From the NCBI GenBank assembly GCA_021018815.1, contig JAITYX010000090.1, positions 1,639,501 through 1,703,500 of the forward strand: DNA of 64,000 bases, given 5' to 3'. The notes beneath the pieces were generated by a model. That model had not been told where the DNA came from and did not search any database. It saw only the letters and a program-made list of their open reading frames with translations. This document shows, in pieces, positions 36,680 through 47,619 of this stretch (its first letter is position 1; every line of letters begins with the position of its first letter). This DNA is from Talinum fruticosum (taxonomy: Eukaryota > Streptophyta > Magnoliopsida > Caryophyllales > Talinaceae). Position numbers and translations under genes: made by a program.

Positions 36680-39042
36680 ATGGAGAAGGCTAGGTTTTCA
36701 CTTCTGAAGCTCGCCATCTTTGTTATTGTCTTAATCTGTGCTTTTGCAGCAGGTTCATCTCTTTCTCTCTCTCTATTCAACTCTATATTCTATCTGAATG
36801 CCTGCATTTTGTTGTTTTCTGGGAATAAAATCCAAGTCACTCTCTATCATTGATTAGTGGGGTGCTTATTGGATCAAATCATTTAAACTAAACCAGGTTA
36901 AATCGAAGATAGTTGGGTACTTATTGGATCAAATCATTTAATTAAAACCAGGTCAAATCGAAGATAGTTAAATAATCAAGTGGGTAATTAAAGAAGTTGG
37001 AGTCATATGGTCGTGTTCTTCAACAATGTATGGAGTAGCAATTACGGATACATGCACTGGAAGGGAGTGTGACGATGTTAATTTGTCGAGCAATGCTAAC
37101 TATGTGATTATAATTTTTTCAAATTTGTTTTCGTTTGAAATTTATCTAACCACCTCCATAATCTAAAAATATTAAACTGTTTCAATTGTGATATACTAAT
37201 TTAAGGATGAAATTTGATAATAATAAATTATATTACATTAGTGCTTATACTTCAATATTATACTCAAACATGATTAACATAAATATTATTAGCATGACTA
37301 ATATAAATTATTACTTTTAAAATATTATTAATATTTTCTTCCTTGAACTCTTGAATTTCTGTATCTTCAATGGGTGTATACCTTATATGTTTTCAATTCA
37401 ATTTATTGTGTAATTTATTAATAATAATACTTATTTACAATGTCATTAATGCACCGAAACTGATTTATTACTACTAGCAATGGCTATCCCTATTCCCATT
37501 CAATAAAGCAAGTTATAAAAAAATAAAAGAAATATTTTTATATTAACTATTTAAATATCAGTATATCCACTTATGTTCTTTTAACATATTATTAGTTTTT
37601 ATTGGTATAAATTAATTAATAATAATAAAATTAAAAAATAAATAATTATAAAAATAAAATTAATTAATACCCTTGCATAGCAAGGGGTACAACCCTAGTT
37701 GATCTAAAACCTAGCTAGCTAAATATTTATGTTTCCTAGTACAAGCGTTGATAATTAAGTGTGTGATGAGAGGGGAAATTTTTCATAAATAGAGGGGCAT
37801 ATCCAATCCCGTGAACAATGTGGTATATGTGTATAAGAGGAACTCCAACCATAGTAGAGTCCATCCCCTCATAATACCCCTAGCCTCTCACCCCCTTCTC
37901 TCACACTCTCTCTTCCATAGTGTGTTGGTTTGTAATTTTATTAATGTTGAGACATTCCCCTGTATTTCTATTACCTTGTTGGACTTCAAATGAGAAAGAG
38001 AAAAAGGGGAGGGTTTATAGGTTTTCAATTATATTAAACTCCTGCTATCTGCTGCCATTGTCTTTATGTGAATTAAATGCCAACAATACATTCTAGTGTG
38101 TGTTATGATTCTTGTCAATGATTTTTTAATGTCTTTTGGGTCCATATGTTAATTTCGAGTTTGCTGTTCGGTTTCAAGATGAGAACCTGCATTTGGTTGT
38201 TTTTGATGTCGAAATGGATATCTAACTTGATGTTGGATTTGCCCATTTTCCGAAAAATGGCATACTTAGATCAAAATGATTAGGTTTAATTTCTTGTGTG
38301 ATATTTGGTTTAATTTATTTTAATTTCTTACTTAATTCTTGTTTAATTCTAAACTTTTTAATTTCATTTCAATTTAACTTTAGCACGTCGGTTTGCTGTA
38401 GAGATTTGATTTTTATTATTAATTTTTGTATTTTGTACACTATTATTTAGTTTATTTTAACCCCTTCTGTAAATTTCTGGATCCACCACTGAGTTCAACA
38501 ATAAGTGTGATCAGTTGGGTACTTATTTGATCTGGGCGGACCAAACCATATAATTAAAAGCAGGTAAATATTAATTAAATCTAGTGTGGCGAAATTACAT
38601 ACCGAGCTAGCATGCAGGCTATCTGTTGCAAACGTTTTCTTGGAGTAGTTGTTTGAGTCACATGGTCGTGTTCTTGAACAATATTTGGAGTAGCAATGAC
38701 GGTTGCATACAATGAAAAGAAGCAACAGGATGTGAATTTAACTAATTAACTAACTATGTGATTATAATAAGCAATGAATGACGAAAAATGATTAAAATCA
38801 TGATAACTAATATTTGTGTGGAATTTATTTCAGTCCCGATATCAGCAAGGATGCCAATTGGAAGCAACATAATGATAGAAGAGGTGATTGGTGGCAGAGA
38901 AGCTTCGACTCGATCCGGCTTAGCAAGCTGCGTAGGTGAACGTCAACCATGCGGCCCTTTATACTGGTGTTGTGATGGTTTGAGTTGTGAACCATTGTTT
39001 TCCTCCGAAGGTGTTAAGTTTTTGTGTGTTGAGTTGTATTGA
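36680..39042 (+). CDS. Secreted six-cysteine knottin-type peptide precursor
   Basis: Two exons, 36680-36752 and 38834-39042, joined in frame through GT-AG borders (codon split after its first base), giving 93 residues with no frame break. Residues 1 to about 29 form a signal peptide (basic MEKAR start, then a leucine/isoleucine/valine core ending FAAVPISA). Residues about 30-56 are an acidic, cysteine-free spacer containing IEEVIGGREAS. The C-terminus has six cysteines spaced C-x6-C-x5-CC-x4-C-x12-C, the inhibitor-cystine-knot pattern seen in plant antimicrobial peptides such as Mj-AMP and PAFP-S. Those lack a comparable propeptide, so the relation is by fold pattern only. Expected to be secreted to the apoplast; antimicrobial, protease-inhibitor or signalling roles are all possible. 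The intron carries a Helitron end and an internal duplication. Confidence 0.85.
37113..37697 (+). mobile_element. Helitron 3' segment in the knottin intron
   Basis: Matches the last 590 bases of the Helitron ending at 6893 and has its own intact terminus: perfect 7-bp hairpin CCCTTGC-ATA-GCAAGGG at 37670-37686, then CTAG at 37694-37697 and T outside. The left junction near 37112 falls within the word ATGTGATTATAAT that is also present at 38757. It is 5'-truncated or a short non-autonomous form. Confidence 0.75.
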
Positions 39043-39203
39043 GATTTTGAATCACTAATGAATGAAGCTAGGCCCCTCAAAGTCAAAGTGTGAGTTTTAT
39101 GTGTGTGTATGTTTTGGGTGTATTTATTGTGATCACCATTGTTTTGTGGGATTGCAAGCCAGTTCCATATGGTGTATTTGTACTTTGGATTTCTACTATG
39201 TTG

Positions 39204-39209
39204 AATAAA
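39204..39209 (+). promoter_or_regulatory. Candidate polyadenylation signal of the knottin gene
   Basis: AATAAA about 160 bases after the stop codon of the knottin gene. Confidence 0.4.
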
Positions 39210-39583
39210 GGAGGGACCTTATAATTTGTAATGCCAAAAACAAGGCCGTACGTGTCAAGTCGCATGGTTATATCCCACGCAATCATGAAGTTATCTGTGA
39301 AAATAAATTACCTTGATTCGACCCTACCCTTAATTCCCTTCATTAACCTTTGCAGAGGGTTTTCGGAACACTTTGTCTCCCTGTAATGCGGTTACCGGAC
39401 CACCATTTTGTTGTCGTGGTCCTTTGGCATGCTCTTCACATATTTCTGGCATCGAAGGAACATGTCTTGTTTAATTTGAGGGAGTTAGTCCAAAGGTTGC
39501 AGCATCAGCATCTGTACCATCGATCTTCAACTGGCGTTCTCTTCTAAAATATTCAATTATACTCCAAAATAAGTACGTCTCGC

Positions 39584-40204
39584 TACTACACGAACCACTT
39601 TGAACTACGGTTTAAAACGACCTTTAACTATGGTTATCGAGTGTCGTCTATGTGACCGTCGTTGTATATGGACATCTTTTACTAGAGTTCAAAACCGTAG
39701 TAAAAGAATATCTATGATGATGATTCTTCAAGAGAACCGTAGTAATAAATACAATTGTTTTTTTTTTTTAAAACAAATTATTCAGGGAGAGACGTTTCGA
39801 GAAAGCCATATGAAAACACAATCAGCAAGCATATGAACACAAAATTGCTCAAACAACAAAAATAGTCTCCAGTTTTCAGTTCATATTATACAGCAAAATC
39901 AACCCCGATTCTAACACTAGAATAGATTTGAACAATACAAAGACAAACTAAGAAAAACAATCTAGATTTAAAAAACTAAAAGCCGATGAGAAGAATAAGA
40001 GTTTAACCATGAATTTAAAAAGCCGGATCTGAAATATGAATTGTATCAAAATTCAAAATGTGTTATTCAATCGAATTCAATCGCTCCAAAAGAAACACTC
40101 ACATTATCAAACGCTTATAGAACTGGAGATCTTCACTAGTGTACGTCAACTTCTCTTCGAATTCGGTAGCCCTAATCCGAGCCGCTTTGATGTTTTCTCA
40201 CCAT

Positions 40205-40270
<66 letters not shown>

Positions 40271-41034
40271 TTATTTCTCTCTCCTTTTCCATGTTGAAGT
40301 TTCTGCAGATCCATAGTCGACGGTTACTTCAATTTGACTCCGACTTGAGTCGACGTCACTGTTGTTACTTGCCCAATAAGTTGTTGTTGTTGTCTCCGGA
40401 AATCTATCTCCGGGAGGACGAAGGCGGAGGAGTCAAGACAATTGTCTCCTTTCCTCCGACGATGGTGCTCAGCCTTAGAGATCGAAGCACCCAATGTCTC
40501 CTCAATGAAGAACATGCCGTCGATGGTGCTCACCCTCGAAGATCGGAAGCGCCCAATTTTTCAAGCGGTCATTCGAGAGAGAGAGAGAGAAAGAAAGAGA
40601 GAGAAAGAGAGAGAGAAAGGTTTTCAAGCTCCACGGGAGACTGGAGAGAGAGAGAGAGAGAGAGAGAGGCGGGCGTTCGATGGGGACCGAGAGGGGGTGG
40701 GGGAGATTAAGCAGTGTTCGATACGAGAGAAAGGGTGAGAGAGAGACACGGTTAGGGTTAAATGGGTTTCCGAAAATGAAAATACTTGAACCCTAAAAAT
40801 ATGCTAGGCTTTTGACGATGGTTCAATGGAAGCACCGTCATCAAATGTGACCTTCAAAGAATCGTCATCAAAAGGTTACAGCTCAACCTATGACGACGTT
40901 TCTTTGAAAGAACCGTCGTCATAGGTGTTATATAATGCCGCTTATTTACAAAAATGTCACCGTCCATTTTTCATGATGGTTTGTCCTTTTAACCATCGTA
41001 AATCGACCGTAATAGAAAGTCATATCTCGTAGTA
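39584..41034. mobile_element. CACTA-like non-autonomous element
   Basis: Ends TACTACACGAACCACTTTG (left) and, reversed, TACTACGAGATATGACTTTC (right) resemble degraded CACTA termini. Multiple subterminal words of the ACGACGGTT / AACCGTCGTCATAGG type occur near both ends (39605-39740 and 40815-40935). The interior holds a (CT)n run (40208-40267), an open frame 40036-40710 that is mostly low-complexity, and GA-rich DNA. No transposase. The interior may be a captured host leader/exon, but no domain is recognisable. Confidence 0.55.
40208..40267. repeat. (CT)n microsatellite
   Basis: About 30 CT units inside the CACTA-like element. Confidence 0.95.
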
Positions 41035-41745
41035 ATATCTATAGGTTTAGAGAATATGCTTAACCTTTTCAGGTTATAATATGTATTTCTAAAACCATAA
41101 TCTACCTGTCTGAGTCTGATATCCATTTCAATGTTAAGTCTGTGTTTCTACAATCAAAATACACATGCTTTAAATAAAGAAATATTGGCATATGCCAACC
41201 CTCAAGGTTTTCTACTTTAATCTTTCAACCATCTGCCCTCTACATTTTGTATAATTAGTTTATACCCTTTTTGTTTAGGCAAAAGTAACAACTTTAACCA
41301 CTTACTAAACAATCTATACGTACAATCATACTTTGGGCATATCTAAAGGATATACATATAGCATGTCTTTCTAAATGAAAACGACATTAAAAAAAAAGAA
41401 AACAGAGTTCAAATGAAGGAGGAAGAAATTCGAAGAATTTAAGCAAATAAAATAATATGCATCTTGTTACAAGATATCTCTTAAATGTATTCTCTTTACT
41501 TAATAATATCATATACTAAATTCAAAAAAATAGTATTATCGAAGTGCGGAACAATATTACAACTTAGAATTGGTGTAATATCATTATTTTTACATATAAT
41601 TTTTCACAATCATAAAATCACATATATGATACATGTTTGTGGATAAGGTTGAACCAATTAATGTATAATTTTATTTTCGTCAATGTATAGACAACGGACA
41701 TTAAAACTTTATAGTCGATAGTTATATTTGAAAAACTTGGCAGTC

Positions 41746-42133
41746 CCCTAGGAGTCCGTCTATTCTAGACAAGTTCAAAGATTACTTGGCCGAATGTGGG
41801 CTGTATGATGTGGGTTATGAGGGGTGTCAATACACATGGTGGAATGGGAGGGCAGGTGCCGAGTCGATGGAAGAAATATTGGACAGAATGTGTGCCAATG
41901 ATGAGTGGTTAGCCTTATTCCCAATGATGAAGTTGGAACACTTAAATGAAGACCTTTTCGACCACCTACCAATTTTGCTAAAGTCTAGTGGGTGCAATGA
42001 GCCTAGTAGGAGAAGGAGAAGAAAGCATAGGTTTGAAGTTATATGGGCGGATGATGAGAAGTGCATGGAAATTATAAGGAACGTATGGCTCCAGCCATAT
42101 GACAGAGAAGTGCACGGAAATTATAATTATTAA
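41746..42133 (+). pseudogene. LINE (L1-type) endonuclease fragment
   Basis: One open frame of about 125 codons reads like the end of the plant L1 endonuclease domain: ECGLYDVGYEGCQYTWWNG, then a LDRMCANDEW-like segment, an SDH-P-like position reading FDHLPILL, and a basic linker RRRRRKHRFE followed by E-W-like residues. The canonical catalytic SDH is replaced by FDH, so the enzyme fragment is inactive. Flanked by the 41.4/42.2-kb dispersed repeat, with no poly-A tail, so probably a scrap carried by another element. Confidence 0.75.
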
Positions 42134-42360
42134 ATTTTTTAATTTTTTTAAATTATAAACATATTAATTTAAGTTAAAACATATATAAGATGTGTCTTTT
42201 TACAAAACAAATATCATTACGTTATAAAAGGATAAAAAAGAAATAATATAATACTATAATACTATTAAATAATAAAGGGTAATGATAATATCTTATGAAT
42301 TTTTAAGTATCTTATTTAACCTAAATTAATATATCATTTTATCACATTTATATATATTTT

Positions 42361-43731
42361 TGTTCGGTCCAAATATTACGTTATTTGTACCCTTATTTAC
42401 TTAGTTTTTAACTTGTAAAATAATATAATTTTAGAATTTTTACTTGTTTTTCTTACTTTTGTAGGTAATAAATCAAATCGAGACAATAGCAAAAAGTTTG
42501 AGCCAAAAAGGAAGCAAAACGAGGAAGATAATGGTGTGCACATGGGGCAGTGCAACTTCGCACAACTGTGCGAACTGACCGAAGCTTTCATAAACTTGCA
42601 CAGTACTCGTGCGTAACCCGCACTGCCGTGCAACTTCCTAGTTTTGATTTTTCTCGGTTTTTACAGGTTATAAAAGGACAATTTTGGCTCTAATTTAAGG
42701 AGCTCGGTTTATTACGGATTTTAGGGGACCTCTTAGGGTTCTTACGCAGCCAAAATAAAACCCCATTAGGAGGAGATTAGTGTAGATTTTTGTACAAGAT
42801 TTTGGGATTCAAGCCTTCAATTTCAATTCAAGCATAAGTTTTCTCTTTTCTCTTTTTCTTTACTTCTTCTTTACTTCTAGTTTAATACTTTGACTGTTTA
42901 ATTTAGTTTCAAGATTCAATTTTTATTAATCTAGATGTTAATTATAGTTAGATTTATTACTTGTTTTCATGCTTGAGTTTAATTATCTAGTTTATGCTTT
43001 TGTTTAAGTCAGTTTGTGTTAGTTTGTTCTTTAGTGTAGTTTTTATTTTTGTTTCATGTTTTTATGTCAATTAGTTGTTAAAACCGATTGCTTTGATTGC
43101 GATTAGCCTTCCTAATGACTAATTAATCTTATTTAGGCCTTAACCCAACTAGTTTATGCTTGTTATTTGGGATTGTTTCTCATGCCTATCACATGTTCGA
43201 TGAAATGTCCGAAAGGGATTTTCATCTTGATTTTTGGGTGATTGGTCCGAAAGGTGGAGTCAATTTACTAGCGTGGGTAAAGAGGATAGTCGAATTTTGG
43301 CATGAAAATAACCCGAATCCTAGCTAGGTCCGTAGTTGCTACTCTTGTAGTCCAATTGGGCTAACCCCACGAAAGTAGGTATTTAGAACAATTAGATTAG
43401 CTCATGACCCTCGAAAGCGTGGCTTGAGTGGCCTTTGATGGTGCAACCGACCACTCCTAAATGCTTGCATAGACTTGGTTAGGTTTAGGTTTGTCTTGAT
43501 TAGTTAGTTTATTAAGTGATAAAACTACAATCTGAGCATATTTTTATTTACTTTGTAGGTTAGTTTAGTCACCATACATATCTCATCCGTGTTGATTCAC
43601 CTAGACAGAAAGTATAAGATAACTTTGATATTTCAAACACAACTCTCGTGGACATGACCCGTGCTTGCCGGCTAGCTACAACTACTCCGTGCACTTGGGA
43701 TAATAAATTTAAAACTTAATTCTTCCTAACA
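42361..43731 (+). mobile_element. Solo LTR, 1.4 kb (TGTTCGG...TAACA family)
   Basis: Colinear with the LTR at 43889-45950: both start TGTTC-G-C-AAATATTACG and end CTAGCTACAACTA...TAACA. Flanks ATTTT and ATTAT match at four of five bases, consistent with a slightly decayed duplication. No internal domain. Plus orientation is inferred from the end that carries the CGTGGACATGACCC-type words normally next to the primer-binding side. Confidence 0.7.
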
Positions 43732-43888
43732 ATTATGCATGAAGCACATGTTGCGATCGAGATGAGAGGAAGGAGAGAAAGATCACTATCAATTTGCGTT
43801 AATAAAAAGGATGGACCAACGCCAGTTCAGTATATATACACTGGGACCGTAACGGAATTGAGCCGGCTCGATGAGTGCTCGGGCTTGA

Positions 43889-45950
43889 TGTTCAGCCTAA
43901 ATATTACGTTATTTTTACCTTTATTTATCTAGTTTTTGTCTCGTAAAATAATACATTTTTTAGGATTTTTACTATTATTATTTATTTTTTTGTAGATAAT
44001 AAATTTAGCAAGGTAAACAGAGAAATTGTTGCCCAGCGAGGTAGTTCGTTGAAGAGTTGCTTCCATCGACCCAGCCAAGATTATCACCAAAGTTGTCTAT
44101 TAATACACTCTTAATAAGATGGCTTAGGCTTGATCTCCAAAAGTGCAAGAGTTTTCTCTCTCCAATTTTGTGGGGCCCATGAGAATTTTATTAAGTATGC
44201 AAAGTGGATTTTGTAAATTTTCATTGCCCAGGATAATATATCATGGAGGAATTAGATTATAATGGGTATTTTTGGAAAATATTAAAAGAATTTGGCAGCT
44301 AGCAATTAGAGGAATTATGGTGGGATTTGGTTTCTTAGGCGGTAATTAAGTACTATAAAAAAGGCAATTAGCCTTGAGTTTGGGGTGACAATGGAGGCAG
44401 CCGTAGGAGTTTTATTTAGGTTAATTTTAGTTCCATTCAATTAATTTTTCTTTTGTAAATATTAAGATTTTAGTTTTAATTATTAGTTCAGAAAGTTCGG
44501 TTCCCGACAGTTTTCAATTTCAGTTCGATTCGTTCCGGGTAACTTCTTCCCTTTTGTCTCTCCCTTCTCTTTAGTTTGTTTCGTTTAGTTTAAAGGTTCA
44601 ATTTTTATTATATTTTGATGTTAGTAGTAGTTATATTATTTGTTTAATTTCATTTTTAACTTTATTTTATTAGTTTACATCGTTATTCGAGTCAATTTTT
44701 GTAAGTAATTGTTAGATTAATTTTGTTTCATATTAATTAGTTGTTAGTTTGAGTCGCTTTGGTTGTGATTAGCCTCCTTGATGGCTAATTAATTTCGTTT
44801 AGGCCTTTACTTACCTAGTTTATGCTAGTATTTTGGGATTGTTTCTCATACCTGCCATATAGGTTCGATCGGATGCCCGAAAGGGTCTTTTCATCTTGAT
44901 TTTTAGCAGTTGGTCTATCGAGTAAAGGTGGAGTCAATTTGCAAGTGTGGGTAAAGAAAATAGTTGGGATTTTGGCATGAAAATAACCCGAATTCTAGCT
45001 AGGTCCGACGTTGCTATTTTTGTAGTTTAGTTGGGCTAACCCCATGAAAGTAGGTGGTTAGAATAATTAGACTAACTCATAACCCTCGAAAGTGTGGCTT
45101 GAGTAGGTTTTGATGGTGCAACCGACCACTCCTAAATACTTGTATAAACTTGGGTAGGTTTAGGCTTGACTTGATTAATTAGTTTATTAAGTGGTAAAAT
45201 CACAACCCAAGTAATTTATTTTTATTACTTTGTAGATTAGTTTAATCACCATATATATCTCATCTCGTGTTTAGACCTCGGCAAAACCGACCCGAACGAC
45301 CCGAAACCCAAACCGAACCGACATCCGAAACAGCTTGAACTGATTTTGACCCAAAACCGAAATGAACCGACCCGAATCGAACCGACCCAACCCCGAAATC
45401 TAATGAACTCGATTCCGACCCGAACCGAAATGAACCGAACCGAAATCGAACCGCACCGAAGTGAACCGAATCAGACCCGAATCGATTTAACCCAAATAAA
45501 AGTGACCCAACCCACATTTTTTTGACGATGAACTTTTGTGCCTATAGTGGTACAATTTAAAATCAATTTTGACCTAAAAAGTGACCTGATCACGACTCGA
45601 TCCGAAATTAAAGCGAATCGAACCCAAACGAGATTGACCCAAAGTTGAACCGAACCGAATTTGACACAAACCGAAACTGAACGAACCCGAACGAGATCGA
45701 CCCGAAGTTTATCCAAACCCGAAACCGAACCGGACTCGAACAAGATCGACTCGAAGTTAACCCGAACCGAACCCGAACTGAATGACCCGATTGCCAGGTA
45801 TATCTCGTGTTGATTCGCCTAAATAGGAAGCTTAAGTTAACCTTGATATTTGAAACACAACTCTCTGTGGACACGACCCATGCTTGCCGGCTAGCTACAA
45901 CTATAACGTGCACTTGCGGTTACAATTTTAGAACTTAATTCTTCGTAACA
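43889..45950 (+). mobile_element. Solo LTR with perfect CTTGA duplication, itself hosting a nested element
   Basis: Starts TGTTCAGCC and ends TTCGTAACA; exact CTTGA repeats at 43884-43888 and 45951-45955. About 2.06 kb including a 0.53-kb CCGAA-rich insertion; about 1.5 kb without it, close to its sister LTR at 42361. No gag-pol. Confidence 0.85.
45272..45801. mobile_element. CCGAA-rich TIR element nested in a solo LTR
   Basis: Composed almost wholly of GACCCGAA / AACCGAAC words around a short AT core. Ends TAGACCTCGGCAA and, reversed, ATACCTGGCAATCGG. The LTR sequence ATCTCGTGTT is duplicated at both borders (45262-45271 and 45802-45811). The uninterrupted sister LTR at 42361-43731 lacks the insertion, which confirms mobility. 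The same family recurs at 56722-57340. Confidence 0.8.
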
Positions 45951-46551
45951 CTTGACTTGGGCTTGAGTCAAATCGAGTCCGAGCCAGCTCAAAGGCATAC
46001 TCGAATTGAATACCCGAGCTCGGCAAGGCTTAGCTCGATTCGGTCTAGGCTAATTAATTCATTTTTAAAAAAATATGTGTGGAAAGTATAAAATTACCAC
46101 TGAAGTAGAAAAATTTCATTCAAATCTTTATTTCTTAAATCTAATAAAAAAATATATAATTTATTTAATTATGGCCTTGACTTTAGAAACTTTTTAAACA
46201 AATAAAAAAATCGAGCTGAGCCAAGACCTAACCCGGGGTGATTTTTAAACAAATATCATAAGGAAATCGTTCTTGATAACCATGTGGATACATAGTTTTT
46301 TTTTTCACTTCGGGCACCACTAATTTTGCACGAGAGAGAAAGATGGGAAAAGAGAATTTATGAACTTTTAAGTGAATTATTGGTCTGACTCAAAAAAAAA
46401 AAAAAGTGAATTATTGGTCATCTTTTAACCTATTAGTTGAAGTGATTTGTTGCTATACTTTGTATAAACCTTTGCCCTTCAAAGAACCTTGCAAATAATT
46501 AAAGCTGAATTCAAATGACAATTTCCTTCATCTGTGTTTCTAACCGTTCTC

Positions 46552-46662
46552 ACCTTGAACTCATAAGGGGTGGGTCCGGTTGCGGGAAGAATATGCTCCG
46601 GGAGGCCCTTGTCACCTTGAACACTAGGGTGCTGCTTCGGTGCCGGTGGACTCTGCCGCCAT
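46552..46662 (-). pseudogene. BAHD acyltransferase first-exon fragment with promoter
   Basis: From the ATG at 46662 the protein begins MAAESTGTEAAP as in BAHD gene 2, then hits a stop because one C is missing from the following C run. Homology resumes through VFKVT and TPYEFK and ends near 46552. Upstream sequence (46663-46864 and again from 47592) matches the promoter of BAHD gene 2 at about 28912-29220, with a MITE between. Only the first third of exon 1 remains. Confidence 0.75.
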
Positions 46663-46864
46663 TATCTCTCTCGTATGTTTCATTAGGTGGTAGGTAGAAA
46701 TATAAGTGTTAGAGTATTCTATCCTATTCAAGAACCATCTTTAACACTCGAAGTATAAACAGTTGGTTAATAGCTTATAATTGGTCATATACTCGTAACA
46801 GAAAATAAAGGTTGGTAGCTTTTAGTGAGAGGATTGGATTAGGAAGAATGTGTTTTAATTTGGT

Positions 46865-47591
46865 TAGATATGGCAAAGGCGCGGGTCGGGGCCGGGGTTA
46901 CCCTCCTCGTCCCCGTATCCGGCAGTCCCCGTTCTCCATTAACAAATACTTAACCTAATTCAAATTCAATTAATTTAGCCCAAAAACAAATCTAGCAAAA
47001 TCAAAAATTCCATCAAATTTCTGTTCAAGTGCGAGTAATTTTAAATAGACAGGAAAATTTAATTACACAATTGAAAAAATAGGTTTAAAAATTAGGATTC
47101 GGTACCATAACCCCGGTTTTGAATCTACCACCATTACCTCCCACTTCAAGTGTTGAGAGAGAGAAAGAAACGGGAGTGAAGAAGAGAGAGAGTGCATGCC
47201 TGGGGCACATCTCAACAACCGAAAAGTGTTATTCTAGATCTCAATCACTCGGAAATCTTCCAATTCCGGATGCAGACGGAGAGAGAGAGGAAGGGGAAGT
47301 GAAGAGGGGAGAGAGTGGAGCGGTTAGGGTAATAGCTAGCACTTATAGCTAGGGTTAGAAAGTGATGTTATATTACGAAAATAGCCTTGTACATAAAATT
47401 TACTAAAGTGGACAAGTGGACACGGGAACGGGATGGGGACGGGGCTAAAATTTCCCTCGTCCCTGTCCCCGTCCCCGCCCGGGACTGGTTTTCGTCCCAA
47501 TCCCCGCCCTTCCCCATTTAGGGCGGGGATTTTTCCCCGACTCGGGTCGGGCCCCGTCGGGACGGGGAATCCTCGCCCGTTGCCATCCCTA
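46865..47591. mobile_element. G/C-run MITE (GGGATGGCAACGGG type)
   Basis: Left end TAGATATGGCAAAGGCGCGGG and right end, reversed, TAGGGATGGCAACGGGCGAGG form imperfect terminal repeats with subterminal CCCCGTCCCCGTCCC tracts. It sits within a region homologous to the BAHD gene 2 promoter. No target duplication was recognised. Confidence 0.65.
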
Positions 47592-47619
47592 GCCATAACA
47601 CTCGCTCAGTCCGATGTTT

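Larger units (their letters stand above)
43842..46240. mobile_element. GCTCG-rich MITE split by a solo LTR
   Basis: The left piece (to 43888, GAGCCGGCTCGATGAGTGCTC) and the right piece (from 45956, GGGCTTGAGTCAAATCGAG) join into an inverted relative of the element at 14674-15142 once the LTR and one CTTGA are removed. Ends approximate. Confidence 0.55.

Noticed and set aside
40036..40710. 224-codon plus-strand frame
   Set aside because: Long SL and RE runs come from CT and GA microsatellites in a CACTA-like element; only a possible captured fragment in the middle.
45260..45913. Minus-strand frames rich in FGS/VRFG repeats
   Set aside because: They are translations of the CCGAA-rich transposable element, not structural proteins.
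42361..45950. Two related LTRs as one element with a tiny interior
   Set aside because: The 157-base gap is ordinary flanking repeat plus MITE sequence, and the right LTR has its own perfect CTTGA duplication.
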